Origin: Pseudoalteromonas sp. MSK9-3
GTDB lineage: Bacteria; Pseudomonadota; Gammaproteobacteria; Enterobacterales; Alteromonadaceae
Direction: 5' to 3'
Assembly (NCBI RefSeq): GCF_003590335.1
Contig: NZ_MIET01000042.1
Coordinates: 124,001-188,000, forward strand
DNA: 64,000 nt
Shown here: piece after piece, positions 1-9,064 of the stretch
How the letters are laid out: the number at the start of each line of letters is the position of its first letter
How positions within the stretch are numbered: position 1 is the first letter of the stretch
The notes under the pieces: model-generated
Told to the model about the DNA's origin: nothing
What the model saw: the letters and a program-made list of their open reading frames with translations, nothing else
Databases searched by the model: none
Position numbers and translations under genes: made by a program

Positions 1-1598
1 CGCATAGTGAACAGTGTGTCTAATAGCTTGAAATAACGTTTTTGTAGACGATCAAAATAGCCATTTACGGCTTGTGTTAACTTTCCTTCACGGCCTCCTT
101 CAGGACTCACATAGGCACTCATGATTGGAGAGAGCGTCACTGCAACGATACCTGATATTAAAACAGCAATCGCTAACGTAAAAGCAAACTCTCTAAACAG
201 AAACCCAGTTAGTCCTGTTAAAAAGCCGATTGGTGCATATACTGCTGCCAAAGTAAGCGTCATGGCAATCACCGGAACTAGCAATTGACGAGAGCTAATG
301 AGTGCAGCTTGCAAGCGTGGTTTACCATCACGCATGTGACGTGCAACGTTTTCAACGACGACGATGGCATCGTCCACCACTAATCCGACTGACAATACAA
401 TCGCGAGAATAGTTAATAAGTTTAACGAAAAGCCCATTAGAGAGATCACTGCTACGGCACCAAGAATAGAAATAGGAATAGTGATTAACGGCACCAATGC
501 GGTTCTAAAAGATCCCATCATAGCGACAACCACGATGCCTACCAGCAGCACAGTTTCAGCTAACGTAGTGAATATTTCTTTAATTGAATCGCGCATGTAC
601 AAGGTTCCATCATAGCCGATAGTGATTTGTATGCCGTGTGGAAGTTCTTGATTTAATTTGTCTAGTTTAGTGTAAAGTGCATCACCAATGTCAATTTCAT
701 TGGCGCCAGGCAATGGCCAGATCGCAAGGAATACGGTATCGGTAGCATCCAGCCGAGCGGTCACCATTCCCTCAGCTTCTCCAATTTCAATGTCAGCAAC
801 AGTGCCCAAACGTAGTTGACTACCGTTACTTTCCTTGATGACTAAATCTTCAAAATCAGACACCGTTTTTAATGTGGTATTCGCTAATAAATCGATACGT
901 TGACGGTTATTTTCACTGTAGCCTAATGTGGCTATTGTATTATTACTTTGTAAGGCTGAAAAAATATCACTGGCACTTAAATCGTATATAGCCAGCTTGT
1001 CACTGTCGAGCCAAATTCGCATGGCAGGGTTACGCCCGCCTTCTAATGTGACTTTTTGTACCCCGTTGATATCGGTCAGGCCCGGTACTACGTTGCGCAC
1101 CAAATAATCACTGACTTCCCCTCTAGGAAGTGTCTGTGACTCCACGTTCAAATAGAATACGGCGTAGGGGCTATCAGCGCGAATAATTTCTATGGCAGGG
1201 TCTTCTGCCCCTGTGGGGAGCTCAAACTTGATTTGACCGAGTCGTGTACTCATTTCAGCCAAAGCATCTGTGGTATTGTGATTAAGCTGCAACCATGCTG
1301 TCACTTTACTCAGCCCTGATGTAGTGACTGAATCAACATAGTCGACCCCAGGTACTGATGACACAACCCGTTCGATTGGCTCCGTGACATAGCCTTTCAC
1401 GACATCGGCTGCTGCGCCGGTATAAACGGTATTAATGACTAAAGAGGCGCTTTCAATTTTTGGATATTGTTGTATCGAAATCTTATTTGCAGCATTGAGG
1501 CCTGCGAGTATTATCAAGAGTGATAATACGATGGAAAGGACCGGTCGCTGAACAAATATATCCATTATTGACGATTTGTTTTCATGCAATGCACTCAT
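1..1598 (-). CDS. RND multidrug efflux permease (HAE1/AcrB family), 3' part beyond window
   Basis: Inner-membrane proton-driven pump subunit of a tripartite efflux system. Only the N-terminal ~530 residues are present; the gene runs off the left edge (family length about 1030). The start region reads MSALHENKSSIMDIFVQRPV, with the first membrane helix followed by the porter domain. The TM4 signature GLVVDDAIVVVEN carries the Asp pair at about residues 409-410, matching the proton-relay aspartates of AcrB. The ATG overlaps the TAA of the upstream adaptor by one base (TAATG), and AGGAGG lies just upstream, so translation is probably coupled. It belongs to a tetR-adaptor-permease operon. Confidence 0.95.
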   Translation of the reverse strand, partial: MSALHENKSSIMDIFVQRPVLSIVLSLLIILAGLNAANKISIQQYPKIESASLVINTVYTGAAADVVKGYVTEPIERVVSSVPGVDYVDSVTTSGLSKVTAWLQLNHNTTDALAEMSTRLGQIKFELPTGAEDPAIEIIRADSPYAVFYLNVESQTLPRGEVSDYLVRNVVPGLTDINGVQKVTLEGGRNPAMRIWLDSDKLAIYDLSASDIFSALQSNNTIATLGYSENNRQRIDLLANTTLKTVSDFEDLVIKESNGSQLRLGTVADIEIGEAEGMVTARLDATDTVFLAIWPLPGANEIDIGDALYTKLDKLNQELPHGIQITIGYDGTLYMRDSIKEIFTTLAETVLLVGIVVVAMMGSFRTALVPLITIPISILGAVAVISLMGFSLNLLTILAIVLSVGLVVDDAIVVVENVARHMRDGKPRLQAALISSRQLLVPVIAMTLTLAAVYAPIGFLTGLTGFLFREFAFTLAIAVLISGIVAVTLSPIMSAYVSPEGGREGKLTQAVNGYFDRLQKRYFKLLDTLFTM

Positions 1599-2692
1599 TA
1601 CTCCTCCTCAAGCGTCAGGTTATCTGGTGTTTGAGTATAAACAAGCAGTTGATCTTTTAGTTTGAATGCGCCTTCTGTCGCAATAAACTCATCACCTTTT
1701 AGTCCATTCGTGATCAACTGCATGTCACCCTGACGCGCACCTAACTCCACTTGAATTGAACGAGCACGCCAATTGTTGCTGTCATCCTGGTCCAATGAAA
1801 AAACGAAAGCGCCAAGTTGGTTTCGAGCAATCGCATTGGTTGGTACTGCAAACATAGGGATACTTGGCGCCGATACTACGACAGAGACCATTTGATTGTG
1901 GTGCAATTGTAATTGGCTATTGTCTAGCTCTGCACGATAAGCAAGCTGGCGTGCAGCAATATCAATAGCGGAATTTTTTGCGATGATGGTCGCTGTTATG
2001 CGTTGGTTGCCTGCGATAAGATTCACAGAAACGTTGTCACCAACGGCTAATTGAGGCAGTGTTTGTGGTAGCTTAAAATCTACCCAAATTTTTTCATCTT
2101 GTGCAATTAAAGAAGTAAGTAGGGTATTTACATCAAGAAATTGGCCACTTTGATAGTTTGTAAGCCCTAACATACCAGAAAAGGGTGCTCTAATAATCTT
2201 CTTGTCTATTATCGCATTCAAGTTAGCGATTTGTGCTTTTGCTATGGCGACGTCAGCGTGTGCTTGATCAACTTGGTCTGGACTAACACGTTTTTGTGTG
2301 AGCAACTTAGACAAACGTGAAAAAGTAGATTCAGCCAACGTTAACTTGGCTTGTTCAGCCAGTAAATTGGCTTGCTCTATACGAGTATCTAACTCAAAGA
2401 GTACGTGGTTCTTTTCGACGAAATCGCCAGGTTGAAAATGCACTTTAACGATAAGTCCGGGATATTCGTTATGTATGTCAATGGCGCGCTTGGCTTGTAA
2501 TTGACCAATGACTTTACTGGTCTCGCTATAATTGCGTTGTTCCACGTAACTTGATTTTACAGCAGCTGACGGTTCAGGAAATGACTCACCAAACGCGATT
2601 GCAGCTTGTATTTGATTGAACTTAATAAAGCCTAATGTAGAGATTATAATGACAATAATAAAAATAGAGATTATCCAGCGTTTAATATTCAT
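1598..2692 (-). CDS. RND efflux periplasmic adaptor (membrane fusion protein)
   Basis: A 364-residue membrane fusion protein that would link the downstream RND pump to an outer-membrane channel. It has an N-terminal membrane anchor (residues ~5-25), a split biotinyl-lipoyl domain (GLIVKVHFQPGDFVEKNHVL near residue 90; FSGMLGLTNYQSGQFL near 170) around a coiled-coil hairpin, then beta-barrel and membrane-proximal domains. The length is typical of MexH/AcrA-like adaptors. It lies 14 bases after the tetR gene and overlaps the permease start by one base. No outer-membrane factor gene is visible, so the third component is probably encoded elsewhere. Confidence 0.93.
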   Translation of the reverse strand: MNIKRWIISIFIIVIIISTLGFIKFNQIQAAIAFGESFPEPSAAVKSSYVEQRNYSETSKVIGQLQAKRAIDIHNEYPGLIVKVHFQPGDFVEKNHVLFELDTRIEQANLLAEQAKLTLAESTFSRLSKLLTQKRVSPDQVDQAHADVAIAKAQIANLNAIIDKKIIRAPFSGMLGLTNYQSGQFLDVNTLLTSLIAQDEKIWVDFKLPQTLPQLAVGDNVSVNLIAGNQRITATIIAKNSAIDIAARQLAYRAELDNSQLQLHHNQMVSVVVSAPSIPMFAVPTNAIARNQLGAFVFSLDQDDSNNWRARSIQVELGARQGDMQLITNGLKGDEFIATEGAFKLKDQLLVYTQTPDNLTLEEE

Positions 2693-2706
2693 GATTCGTC
2701 CATAAG

Positions 2707-3432
2707 TTAGCGTAGATTAATGTCGGTGAGAGTGTGTATAAGAGCTTTAACCGACTCTTCGGTAAGTGGTTTTTGCCATGGGTAACTATTTAGAAACCGT
2801 ATAGAGCTGCGGATAATTGGATCACTTTCGATTAACGGGTCCATTAATGAATCAGTCCCTTCACCGATTTGTTTGATTTGCTTGACGCGCTGCACTTGGT
2901 CATAACCAACACACATTGCCCATGACCCCAAAATGATTTCTTCAATGGCATGAGATAAATTGAGCTCTCCGATTAATTCTCCTGAATTGATCCCTTCTGT
3001 TAATGCCAACTTAAAAGACTGTTCGCATGCATTGTTTGCAACAATCATTTTCTCTGTCCAGATGTTTGAAGCGCGGCTGATCACGGCTTCATTTACTGCG
3101 TATGAAAGAAGGTCATTATCGAAGACAAAATATTGTAATTTCCTTGGGGCAATGAGTGAAATAGCCAATACTTTTTCAGGGGTTGTAATCGGGAGTGCTA
3201 AAACTTGATCAAAGATTTTACTGACATGTAAAAACGAGCTATGCGCAAGCGCTAAAATAATGTCTTCTTTAGATTGCACATGTTTATAAACAGATCCCAT
3301 TGAAAGGCCTGCTGTTCTTGCCACTTTTGCCATTGTAAAGTCCATTACAGACGATGTTTTGATACACTCTTCTGCCGCATCAAGGATCATTTCAAGTTGC
3401 TTTTGGTGACTGTATTTTGGAGCTGGCGCCAT
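2707..3432 (-). CDS. TetR/AcrR family transcriptional regulator
   Basis: A 241-residue repressor-type protein. The N-terminal helix-turn-helix spans about residues 10-60 (MAKVARTAGLSMGSVYKHV, then SKEDIILALA), typical of TetR. The C-terminal ligand-binding part is not recognisable to a specific effector. It is first gene of the operon with the adaptor and RND pump and is divergent from a BBE-like flavin oxidase. A 37-bp perfect palindrome 24 bases upstream of its start is the obvious operator. Inference: it represses its own efflux operon and perhaps the oxidase, responding to a substrate or product of these proteins. Confidence 0.92.
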   Translation of the reverse strand: MAPAPKYSHQKQLEMILDAAEECIKTSSVMDFTMAKVARTAGLSMGSVYKHVQSKEDIILALAHSSFLHVSKIFDQVLALPITTPEKVLAISLIAPRKLQYFVFDNDLLSYAVNEAVISRASNIWTEKMIVANNACEQSFKLALTEGINSGELIGELNLSHAIEEIILGSWAMCVGYDQVQRVKQIKQIGEGTDSLMDPLIESDPIIRSSIRFLNSYPWQKPLTEESVKALIHTLTDINLR

Positions 3433-3455
3433 TTTTACCTCTATTCAAGTTTATC

Positions 3456-3492
3456 AATAACCACATTCGAATGATATTCGAATGTGGTTATT
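3456..3492. promoter_or_regulatory. 37-bp perfect palindrome, probable TetR operator
   Basis: Two 17-base arms (AATAACCACATTCGAAT and its exact reverse complement) are separated by GAT. It lies between divergent tetR and the BBE-like oxidase gene, 24 bases from the tetR start and about 145 bases from the preferred oxidase start. Length, symmetry and position fit a TetR-family operator able to control both directions. The assignment to this TetR protein is inference. Confidence 0.8.
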
Positions 3493-3637
3493 CTAAATTT
3501 TTACTCCCACTTGTCAAGCTTTCTTAATTGCACTTTAGCGGCTACTTTTAAGCAAAGAAATATAAGTTAGTGTGCGCGCCAGTTGTTATTCATGGTGTGG
3601 GTCATCTAGCTATTTTGCCTATGAAGGAATAAATAAC

Positions 3638-5437
3638 ATGCAAAGTGAAGAAAATAAGATCCAAAAATTAGTCAACACATTAAGCGAGCATTTAGAGCGC
3701 TCAGCCATACCTGAAAGCCCAGACCCACAGCAACAACGAAACCAAATACAAGCTGTGTTTGCCAATACAGTGAATAACTTCCAGTTGTTTTATCAGCAAG
3801 CCTTAGAGCGCGGGTTTAGTAAACAACGTTTGCTGAGCCAAACGCACAATGGGCTGAGTAATGTGGCAGGGCTCAATAATTATCAAACTGAGGCGATGGT
3901 GTTTAATACGCGTTTTCAAGCGCACCCATTTGCTATTGCATTATGTGAGTCAACCGAAGAGGTACAGTTAATTTATAAGCTTGCGATAAAACATAACTTA
4001 CCAGTGAGAGTGCGCTCCGGTGGACATGACCATGAGGGAGAGTGTAGCGGCAGCAATACCATTTTGATTGATGTCAGTCGTATTAAGCAATTCAGTTATG
4101 ATAACGACACTGAAGTCGCGACCATTGGTGCAGGGTATCGTTTTTATCAATTGACCCCCGCACTGGCTGATTTGGGTCGAATGATTGCCCACGGAACCTG
4201 TGCGACGGTCGGGCTCACAGGGTTTATTCAAGGAGGAGGTTGGGGCCCTTGGACTCGTAAGTATGGGATGTGTTGTGAATATTTAATGGGCGCAACGGTG
4301 GTGCTTGGCGATGGTGAAATTGCGCAGGTAAGTGAAAACAACCAGAGTGAAATACTGTGGGCCTTGCGCGGCGGTGGCGGTATGAGTTGGGGCATTGTCA
4401 CCGAGCTGCAAGTGAAAACATTTGCCTTACCGGATGAAATACACCGCTTTGAAATCACTTGGAATAAACTGACGAAAAAAGACCCTAATACTGAAGAGTG
4501 TGTGCCTTTACAAGATTGCCCGACCATCGATATTTTAACTACTTGGGAGGAAGCCATAAAATCAACCGAAGCCCCTTATTTACTTGGTACCAATCTGAAA
4601 ATAAATGCGATTGCAAAAATTCCCTATTCAGAGCTTGCGCAACTGTATCACCCTTGTACGATGTTTGGTTATTGGGAGGGTACCAAAGAGGCATTAGATA
4701 GTTATATTCACACCACGTTTGTGGATCCTATGCAGGGGAGACCATTAATTAGCTCTGCTAAAGTAGGTGGAAGAAGGTTGATCAGTAATCAAAGCAATGG
4801 CTCACAATACGAATACGATCATGCATTGCTCAGCCACTGGGCCCGAGAGAGCATTGCCGACCATAGCACATTGCTTCATTCTATTTTAGGACAACACGGG
4901 CAGGGGTTTGTACCTGACTATGATGCGCCAGCCCCACATAAAATAACCTCTAAGCTGGTTGAACCCACAGGGTTGAAAACGTCTGGTTATGAACAATTAT
5001 TAGCAACGCTGACGTCTGATTTAATTCAAAGCGAAAATAATGGGCTCGGCTTATTTAGTTATGTCACTTTAGGTGCAATTACTGGCGACTATTATCAGCA
5101 ACGAGATGAGAACACGGCATCGCTCGGCGTTGCATTTCCTTATCAAGATTGCTTATATACGATTCAATATCAAACTTGGTGGAATGAAGAACTTAAAGAT
5201 AAGATTGAGCAACAAAATAATGCTGTGTATGTTGATACCAATCGCGCGATGGATTGGATCGCAGAGAGTCGTAGTACTGAAATAGAGGGGGCTTATGGCG
5301 CATTTATTAGCTTCAAAGATGCCTCTATTCCAACCCCTGTGTATTTTCAGCAAAATTATGAACGACTGGTGATGATTAAGAAAGAGTATATTCACGACCA
5401 ATATAATCATTTACGCACGCGTAAAACGATTATTTAG
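3638..5437 (+). CDS. FAD-dependent oxidase, berberine bridge enzyme-like (bicovalent FAD)
   Basis: A 599-residue flavoprotein of the VAO/PCMH FAD-binding family with a C-terminal BBE segment (NYERLVMIKKEY). Both residues used for bicovalent flavin attachment in this family are visible: His130 in RSGGHDHEG and Cys188 in HGTCATVG, followed by the glycine-rich IQGGGWGPW. These enzymes oxidise diverse substrates, including sugars and natural-product scaffolds; the substrate is unknown. The ATG at 3638 is preferred because GAAGGA precedes it; an upstream in-frame GTG at 3572 has no good ribosome site. No signal peptide is seen. It is divergent from the TetR/efflux operon and shares its operator region. 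Confidence 0.9.
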   Translation: MQSEENKIQKLVNTLSEHLERSAIPESPDPQQQRNQIQAVFANTVNNFQLFYQQALERGFSKQRLLSQTHNGLSNVAGLNNYQTEAMVFNTRFQAHPFAIALCESTEEVQLIYKLAIKHNLPVRVRSGGHDHEGECSGSNTILIDVSRIKQFSYDNDTEVATIGAGYRFYQLTPALADLGRMIAHGTCATVGLTGFIQGGGWGPWTRKYGMCCEYLMGATVVLGDGEIAQVSENNQSEILWALRGGGGMSWGIVTELQVKTFALPDEIHRFEITWNKLTKKDPNTEECVPLQDCPTIDILTTWEEAIKSTEAPYLLGTNLKINAIAKIPYSELAQLYHPCTMFGYWEGTKEALDSYIHTTFVDPMQGRPLISSAKVGGRRLISNQSNGSQYEYDHALLSHWARESIADHSTLLHSILGQHGQGFVPDYDAPAPHKITSKLVEPTGLKTSGYEQLLATLTSDLIQSENNGLGLFSYVTLGAITGDYYQQRDENTASLGVAFPYQDCLYTIQYQTWWNEELKDKIEQQNNAVYVDTNRAMDWIAESRSTEIEGAYGAFISFKDASIPTPVYFQQNYERLVMIKKEYIHDQYNHLRTRKTII

Positions 5438-5453
5438 TGCGAAGAATGCACCT

Positions 5454-5490
5454 CCCTTTCATAGTATAAATCTATCACTCTATGAAAGGG
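5454..5490. terminator. Hairpin between convergent genes
   Basis: An 11-bp perfect stem (CCCTTTCATAG / CTATGAAAGGG) with a 15-base loop follows the BBE-like oxidase and precedes the convergent DUF2145 gene. There is no clear T-run, so it is a terminator-like hairpin rather than a textbook one. Confidence 0.5.
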
Positions 5491-5504
5491 GTAGTTAAAT
5501 GCTC

Positions 5505-6311
5505 TCATGATGATGGTAGTAAGGGTACTGTTTTTTTCTGCTCAAAAATCACGGCGCTGTCTAATAAATCGTATTCTTTTAAATAGTTAGCAATACTCGT
5601 GAAGCTAGCCGTGGCAACTTTTTTAGGATGGTCATCGGTACTGAGCCCATCAGCAAACCAATTTCCTAAAGCAAGTTTAAATCTGCTTACTGCCACCGGC
5701 TGTGCTTTGAAGTAGGCAGTGGTATTTACTTTGAGCTTTGCCATATTATCCGTTTGGTATATAGCTGCGTTTATTACGTTCAATGTGTGCTCTGTGCAAT
5801 TTTGATATTGGTTGTTAAATGGGTTAGCGATGAGTGAGTAATTGGGGTTATGGACTGTTTTGTTTTGTCCATTGATAATCGCTCTGATTAGTTTTTGTTG
5901 TAACGCTGGTGTTGGGATCACAATACCCGCCTTTAGTGCATGGACTCCCCAGAAGAAATCGACGGGGTAATCGGTGACTAATTGACTTACATTGGCATTG
6001 TCGTCTTGTTGATATAAATTATGAATAGCATAACCATTTACCTTTTTGCCATCCTCTAGTTCTATTTGTGAGTAGATGGCAATGGCTGTATGGGTAAATT
6101 GAAAACCTTGTGGTAACTCACTCTTTGGTTGTCCTAAACGGCCAATTATAAAAGCACGAGCACCTTGCTCAGCAGCGTAGTGTTCAACACTTTTGGCAAA
6201 TGAAGCTATTTTTTCAGTGGTAAATTGAGGTGCTCGATGTTGTTCACTCCCTGCTTGTGTAAAGAGAGAATAGCTAAGCATAGCGCATGAAATCGTGACT
6301 TTTTTATACAT
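5505..6311 (-). CDS. DUF2145 family secreted protein
   Basis: About 268 residues from the ATG at 6311, which is preceded by GGAGG; an upstream in-frame ATG at 6341 has no ribosome site. It has an N-terminal signal peptide (MYKKVTISCAMLSYSLFTQA). The body matches what I know of DUF2145: ARAFIIGRLGQ, then FTHTAIAIY, AIHNLYQ and later YQNCTEHTLNVI. A conserved His followed downstream by a conserved Cys resembles the circularly permuted NlpC/P60 (papain-like) arrangement, so a periplasmic cysteine hydrolase is possible; activity is not established. It is cotranscribed with the small secreted protein 26 bases upstream. Confidence 0.75.
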   Translation of the reverse strand: MYKKVTISCAMLSYSLFTQAGSEQHRAPQFTTEKIASFAKSVEHYAAEQGARAFIIGRLGQPKSELPQGFQFTHTAIAIYSQIELEDGKKVNGYAIHNLYQQDDNANVSQLVTDYPVDFFWGVHALKAGIVIPTPALQQKLIRAIINGQNKTVHNPNYSLIANPFNNQYQNCTEHTLNVINAAIYQTDNMAKLKVNTTAYFKAQPVAVSRFKLALGNWFADGLSTDDHPKKVATASFTSIANYLKEYDLLDSAVIFEQKKTVPLLPSS

Positions 6312-6337
6312 ATAACCTCCAAAAATACAACGATAGA

Positions 6338-6688
6338 TCATTCGTTTCTATCATTGATCATTTCATTCGGTGCCCTGTCTGCAGTGATAGTTATGTTCGT
6401 AATGTTCAGAGGCGTCTTTTGTTGAACTGTGCTTTGGTGAGTTTGGCCACTGGCAGCATCGAGCAAGACCTCAGCTGCAGCATACGATAATGATGCTGTG
6501 CTACCTACAATCAGTAGTGGCACCGCTACAACACCACTTGCTACTTGTGCAGATGCAACTGAACTATGCCCTAAAGCCAATGCCGAGTATTTACTGGCTT
6601 GACTGCCATGGTTTGATGCAGACTCTGCAACAACAGTTAGTGAAGAAAAAGTACACGCAAGGCCTAACATTTTTATTTGCTTGTTCAT
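6338..6688 (-). CDS. Small secreted protein upstream of DUF2145 gene
   Basis: A 116-residue protein not recognised as a named family. It has a signal peptide (MNKQIKMLGLACTFSSLTVVAES), then an Ala/Ser-rich region with one hydrophobic stretch (VASGVVAVPLLIVGSTASLS, residues ~50-70) and a polar C-terminus rich in Thr and Asn. It begins the two-gene unit with the DUF2145 protein, so the two probably act together in the periplasm or envelope. Function unknown. Confidence 0.7.
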   Translation of the reverse strand: MNKQIKMLGLACTFSSLTVVAESASNHGSQASKYSALALGHSSVASAQVASGVVAVPLLIVGSTASLSYAAAEVLLDAASGQTHQSTVQQKTPLNITNITITADRAPNEMINDRNE

Positions 6689-6782
6689 TTATATATCCCT
6701 TTAATTAAGTTGCCACTAACTTAAATGAGGGTATCAAAAAGATAAACCACTTTGCTTGATGTATTATAAAAAACAACTTAAG

Positions 6783-6799
6783 GTATACAAAAAATATAC
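6783..6799. promoter_or_regulatory. Inverted repeat before XRE regulator
   Basis: GTATA and TATAC arms are separated by seven bases, directly upstream of the likely XRE start codon. The position suits an autoregulatory operator, but the arms are short. Confidence 0.3.
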
Positions 6800-6803
6800 T
6801 TAC

Positions 6804-7562
6804 ATGGATAAGCATGGCATGAGTCAGATAGCTTTAGTCAGTGACACATTAAAGGCGGTACTCAAACAGCATAAGTTGACGTACAAAGATATTGCCGCGC
6901 ATCTAGAGATGAGTGAAGCCAATATTAAGCGTATTTTTTCTAATCAAAGCTTCACGTTACAGCGCCTTGAACAGATCTGTAATTTGTTGCAAATGAGCTT
7001 ATCTGACTTATTTGCCATTTCTGAGAAGCAACAAAATCAATTGACACAGCTTACATTAGAACAAGAGCAAGAGCTGATAGATAACCCAAAACTGCTTTTG
7101 GTCGCGGTATGCGCCCGAGATGCATGGGACTTTGACGACATTATAAAATATTACGACCTTGATCAATTTGAATTGATCAGACTTTTTGCGCGCTTAGATA
7201 AAATAAAGTTGATTCAATTGTTACCGAATAACCATTATAAATTGCTTATAGCGCAGGACTTTCGGTGGCTGAAGAATGGTCCACTGGAACGCTTTATGGA
7301 GCAAGAAGTACTGCATCGCTTTATGGCGAGCAAGTTTGATGAGCCTAATAGCTTTCGTTTTTATTTACGTGGTAGGTATTCACAGTCCTCTATTGAAATT
7401 ATTCAACGCAAGCTTAATCAGCTCACCAAAGAGTCAGCTATTTTAAATCAGGAAGACGCAAATTTGCCTTTGCATGCGCGAAAGCATATGGGCTTGTTAT
7501 TTGCGATGCGGCCATGGGAGCCGTCTTTATTTGAACAATTTAAAAGGAGTAGTGATGAATAG
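6804..7562 (+). CDS. XRE-type helix-turn-helix regulator
   Basis: A DNA-binding protein of about 250 residues. The N-terminal HTH (LTYKDIAAHLEMSEANIKRI, then LEQICNLLQMSLSDLF) is of the Cro/C1 (XRE) type; the remaining ~180 residues contain a helical region with FDDIIKYYDLDQFELIRLFA and no recognised ligand domain. The start is uncertain: ATGs at 6756, 6804 and 6819 are in frame and none has a strong ribosome site. Its end overlaps the next gene's start by eight bases, so the secreted hydrolase is translationally coupled to it and probably is its regulatory target or partner. Confidence 0.85.
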   Translation: MDKHGMSQIALVSDTLKAVLKQHKLTYKDIAAHLEMSEANIKRIFSNQSFTLQRLEQICNLLQMSLSDLFAISEKQQNQLTQLTLEQEQELIDNPKLLLVAVCARDAWDFDDIIKYYDLDQFELIRLFARLDKIKLIQLLPNNHYKLLIAQDFRWLKNGPLERFMEQEVLHRFMASKFDEPNSFRFYLRGRYSQSSIEIIQRKLNQLTKESAILNQEDANLPLHARKHMGLLFAMRPWEPSLFEQFKRSSDE

Positions 7563-8931
7563 CCTATCTAGGGTCATGACTTTCATGGGATCTTTGCTTA
7601 TGTCAGGGGGAAGTCTGGCACTTCCTCACAAAAATGTAGAAGATTGTGTATCAATTAACCAGCATGTTACGAAGGCTGAGGCTGTTGCAGAAAAAGGCCG
7701 TTATCGACAGGCTTTGACGATAACCGATGAATTTGACTTCTCAACACAAGGGGCTTTTTCAGAGTATATTGCGCATCAACGTAAAAAAATCTTAGCTGAG
7801 AACCCGAAAGCGCATTTACCGTGTCCAATAACCACGCCAATTAGCGATCAATTATACGGAGGTCGTGACCTCAAGGTGATTGATTTAATTGCACCATTTC
7901 AGGTTGAACCGCGTATGCAGGCCAAAAGTAATACGGAGAAAAAACACGATACACGCGGGGTACTATTGATCCATGGTTTAACTGATTCACCGTTCATATT
8001 TCATGATTTAGCCTCATCATTTTTAAAGCAAGGCATTACGGTACGTACTTTACTGTTACCAGGCCATGGTACTGCGCCCTCTGCTTTGGTTGATGTATCA
8101 CACGCGCAGTGGCGAGCTGCCACTGAATACGGTGTGCAATCGATGCTGGAAGACTTTGACACGGTGTATTTAGGGGGCTTTTCAACAGGCGGTGCTTTAT
8201 TAATTGACTATTTAAACCAGCAAAGCATTAGCTTAGAACAAAAAGCGCAGATAAAAGGCCTTATGTTATGGTCACCAGCGAGTCAAGCTAAGGCGAGTAT
8301 GGCATGGGCAGCAGAATATGTGGCTTGGTTCAAAGATTATATGGATGAAAGTACAGACAGTGATTTTGCCAAATATGAATCTTTTCCATTTAATGCTGCT
8401 GCACAAATATACTCTTTGATGCAGCGTATTCAGCCTGCTAATTTAACTGATACGCCTGATATTCCTTTGTTCGTTGTAGCATCTGACGTTGATCAAACCA
8501 TTGAGACAAAAAGTACCTTACGTTTGCTTGAACATTGGCATAACAAAAGCATGCGTAAAACACAGTATAAAGATACCCTGATTTACTATGCTGATAAGGC
8601 ACAGCAACCGGTTTTACCTAGTTCAATCAATGTGATAAAACCTGGATTATGTACACATGGTGATTATTGTGATGCGCTTATAGGAATTGCACACACCGCG
8701 CTTACTAATGCACCAAATAATCAACACTATGGCTGGCAAGGGGTTTATCGAAACTGCGAACATGTATTTGGCACAGAGCATTATCGAACATGTAAAACGA
8801 CGCAGAACCCAATGATAGGTGAAACGACAGCTCACGCATTGCAGGCTTATCCCGCAATTCAGCGTCTAACTTTCAATCCTTACTTTGATCATATGGTTGA
8901 TGCGTTGGCGCGTTTTATCGCAAGTAAATAA
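7555..8931 (+). CDS. Secreted alpha/beta hydrolase (lipase/esterase-like)
   Basis: About 458 residues from the ATG at 7555, with AAAGGAG nine bases upstream. It has an N-terminal signal peptide (MNSLSRVMTFMGSLLMSGGS, then LALP). The alpha/beta-hydrolase core shows the oxyanion motif LLIHGLTDSPF, the nucleophile elbow GGFSTGG with Ser210, a likely acid in ASDVDQTIE and the catalytic His in FDHMVDALARFI near the C-terminus. This resembles monoacylglycerol-lipase/carboxylesterase proteins; the substrate is unknown. It overlaps the XRE regulator gene by eight bases. Confidence 0.85.
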   Translation: MNSLSRVMTFMGSLLMSGGSLALPHKNVEDCVSINQHVTKAEAVAEKGRYRQALTITDEFDFSTQGAFSEYIAHQRKKILAENPKAHLPCPITTPISDQLYGGRDLKVIDLIAPFQVEPRMQAKSNTEKKHDTRGVLLIHGLTDSPFIFHDLASSFLKQGITVRTLLLPGHGTAPSALVDVSHAQWRAATEYGVQSMLEDFDTVYLGGFSTGGALLIDYLNQQSISLEQKAQIKGLMLWSPASQAKASMAWAAEYVAWFKDYMDESTDSDFAKYESFPFNAAAQIYSLMQRIQPANLTDTPDIPLFVVASDVDQTIETKSTLRLLEHWHNKSMRKTQYKDTLIYYADKAQQPVLPSSINVIKPGLCTHGDYCDALIGIAHTALTNAPNNQHYGWQGVYRNCEHVFGTEHYRTCKTTQNPMIGETTAHALQAYPAIQRLTFNPYFDHMVDALARFIASK

Positions 8932-8932
8932 T

Positions 8933-8956
8933 AAAGTATAGTTTTACGATACTTTT
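8933..8956 (+). terminator. Probable terminator of hydrolase gene
   Basis: AAAGTAT / ATACTTT stem with a nine-base loop, ending in TTTT, directly after the hydrolase stop codon. Confidence 0.5.
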
Positions 8957-9064
8957 AGGGAAGTATTATTACTCTTTTATGAGTGTGGTTGACTTATTTG
9001 TGCACAATTTTAATACTGCAGTTCTGATTTAACAGGATTTTAAATTAACAGCAGGAGTATTTTT

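Noticed and set aside
3572-3637. Upstream GTG start of the BBE-like oxidase
   Set aside because: GAAGGA precedes the ATG at 3638 and the extra residues do not resemble a signal or family sequence.
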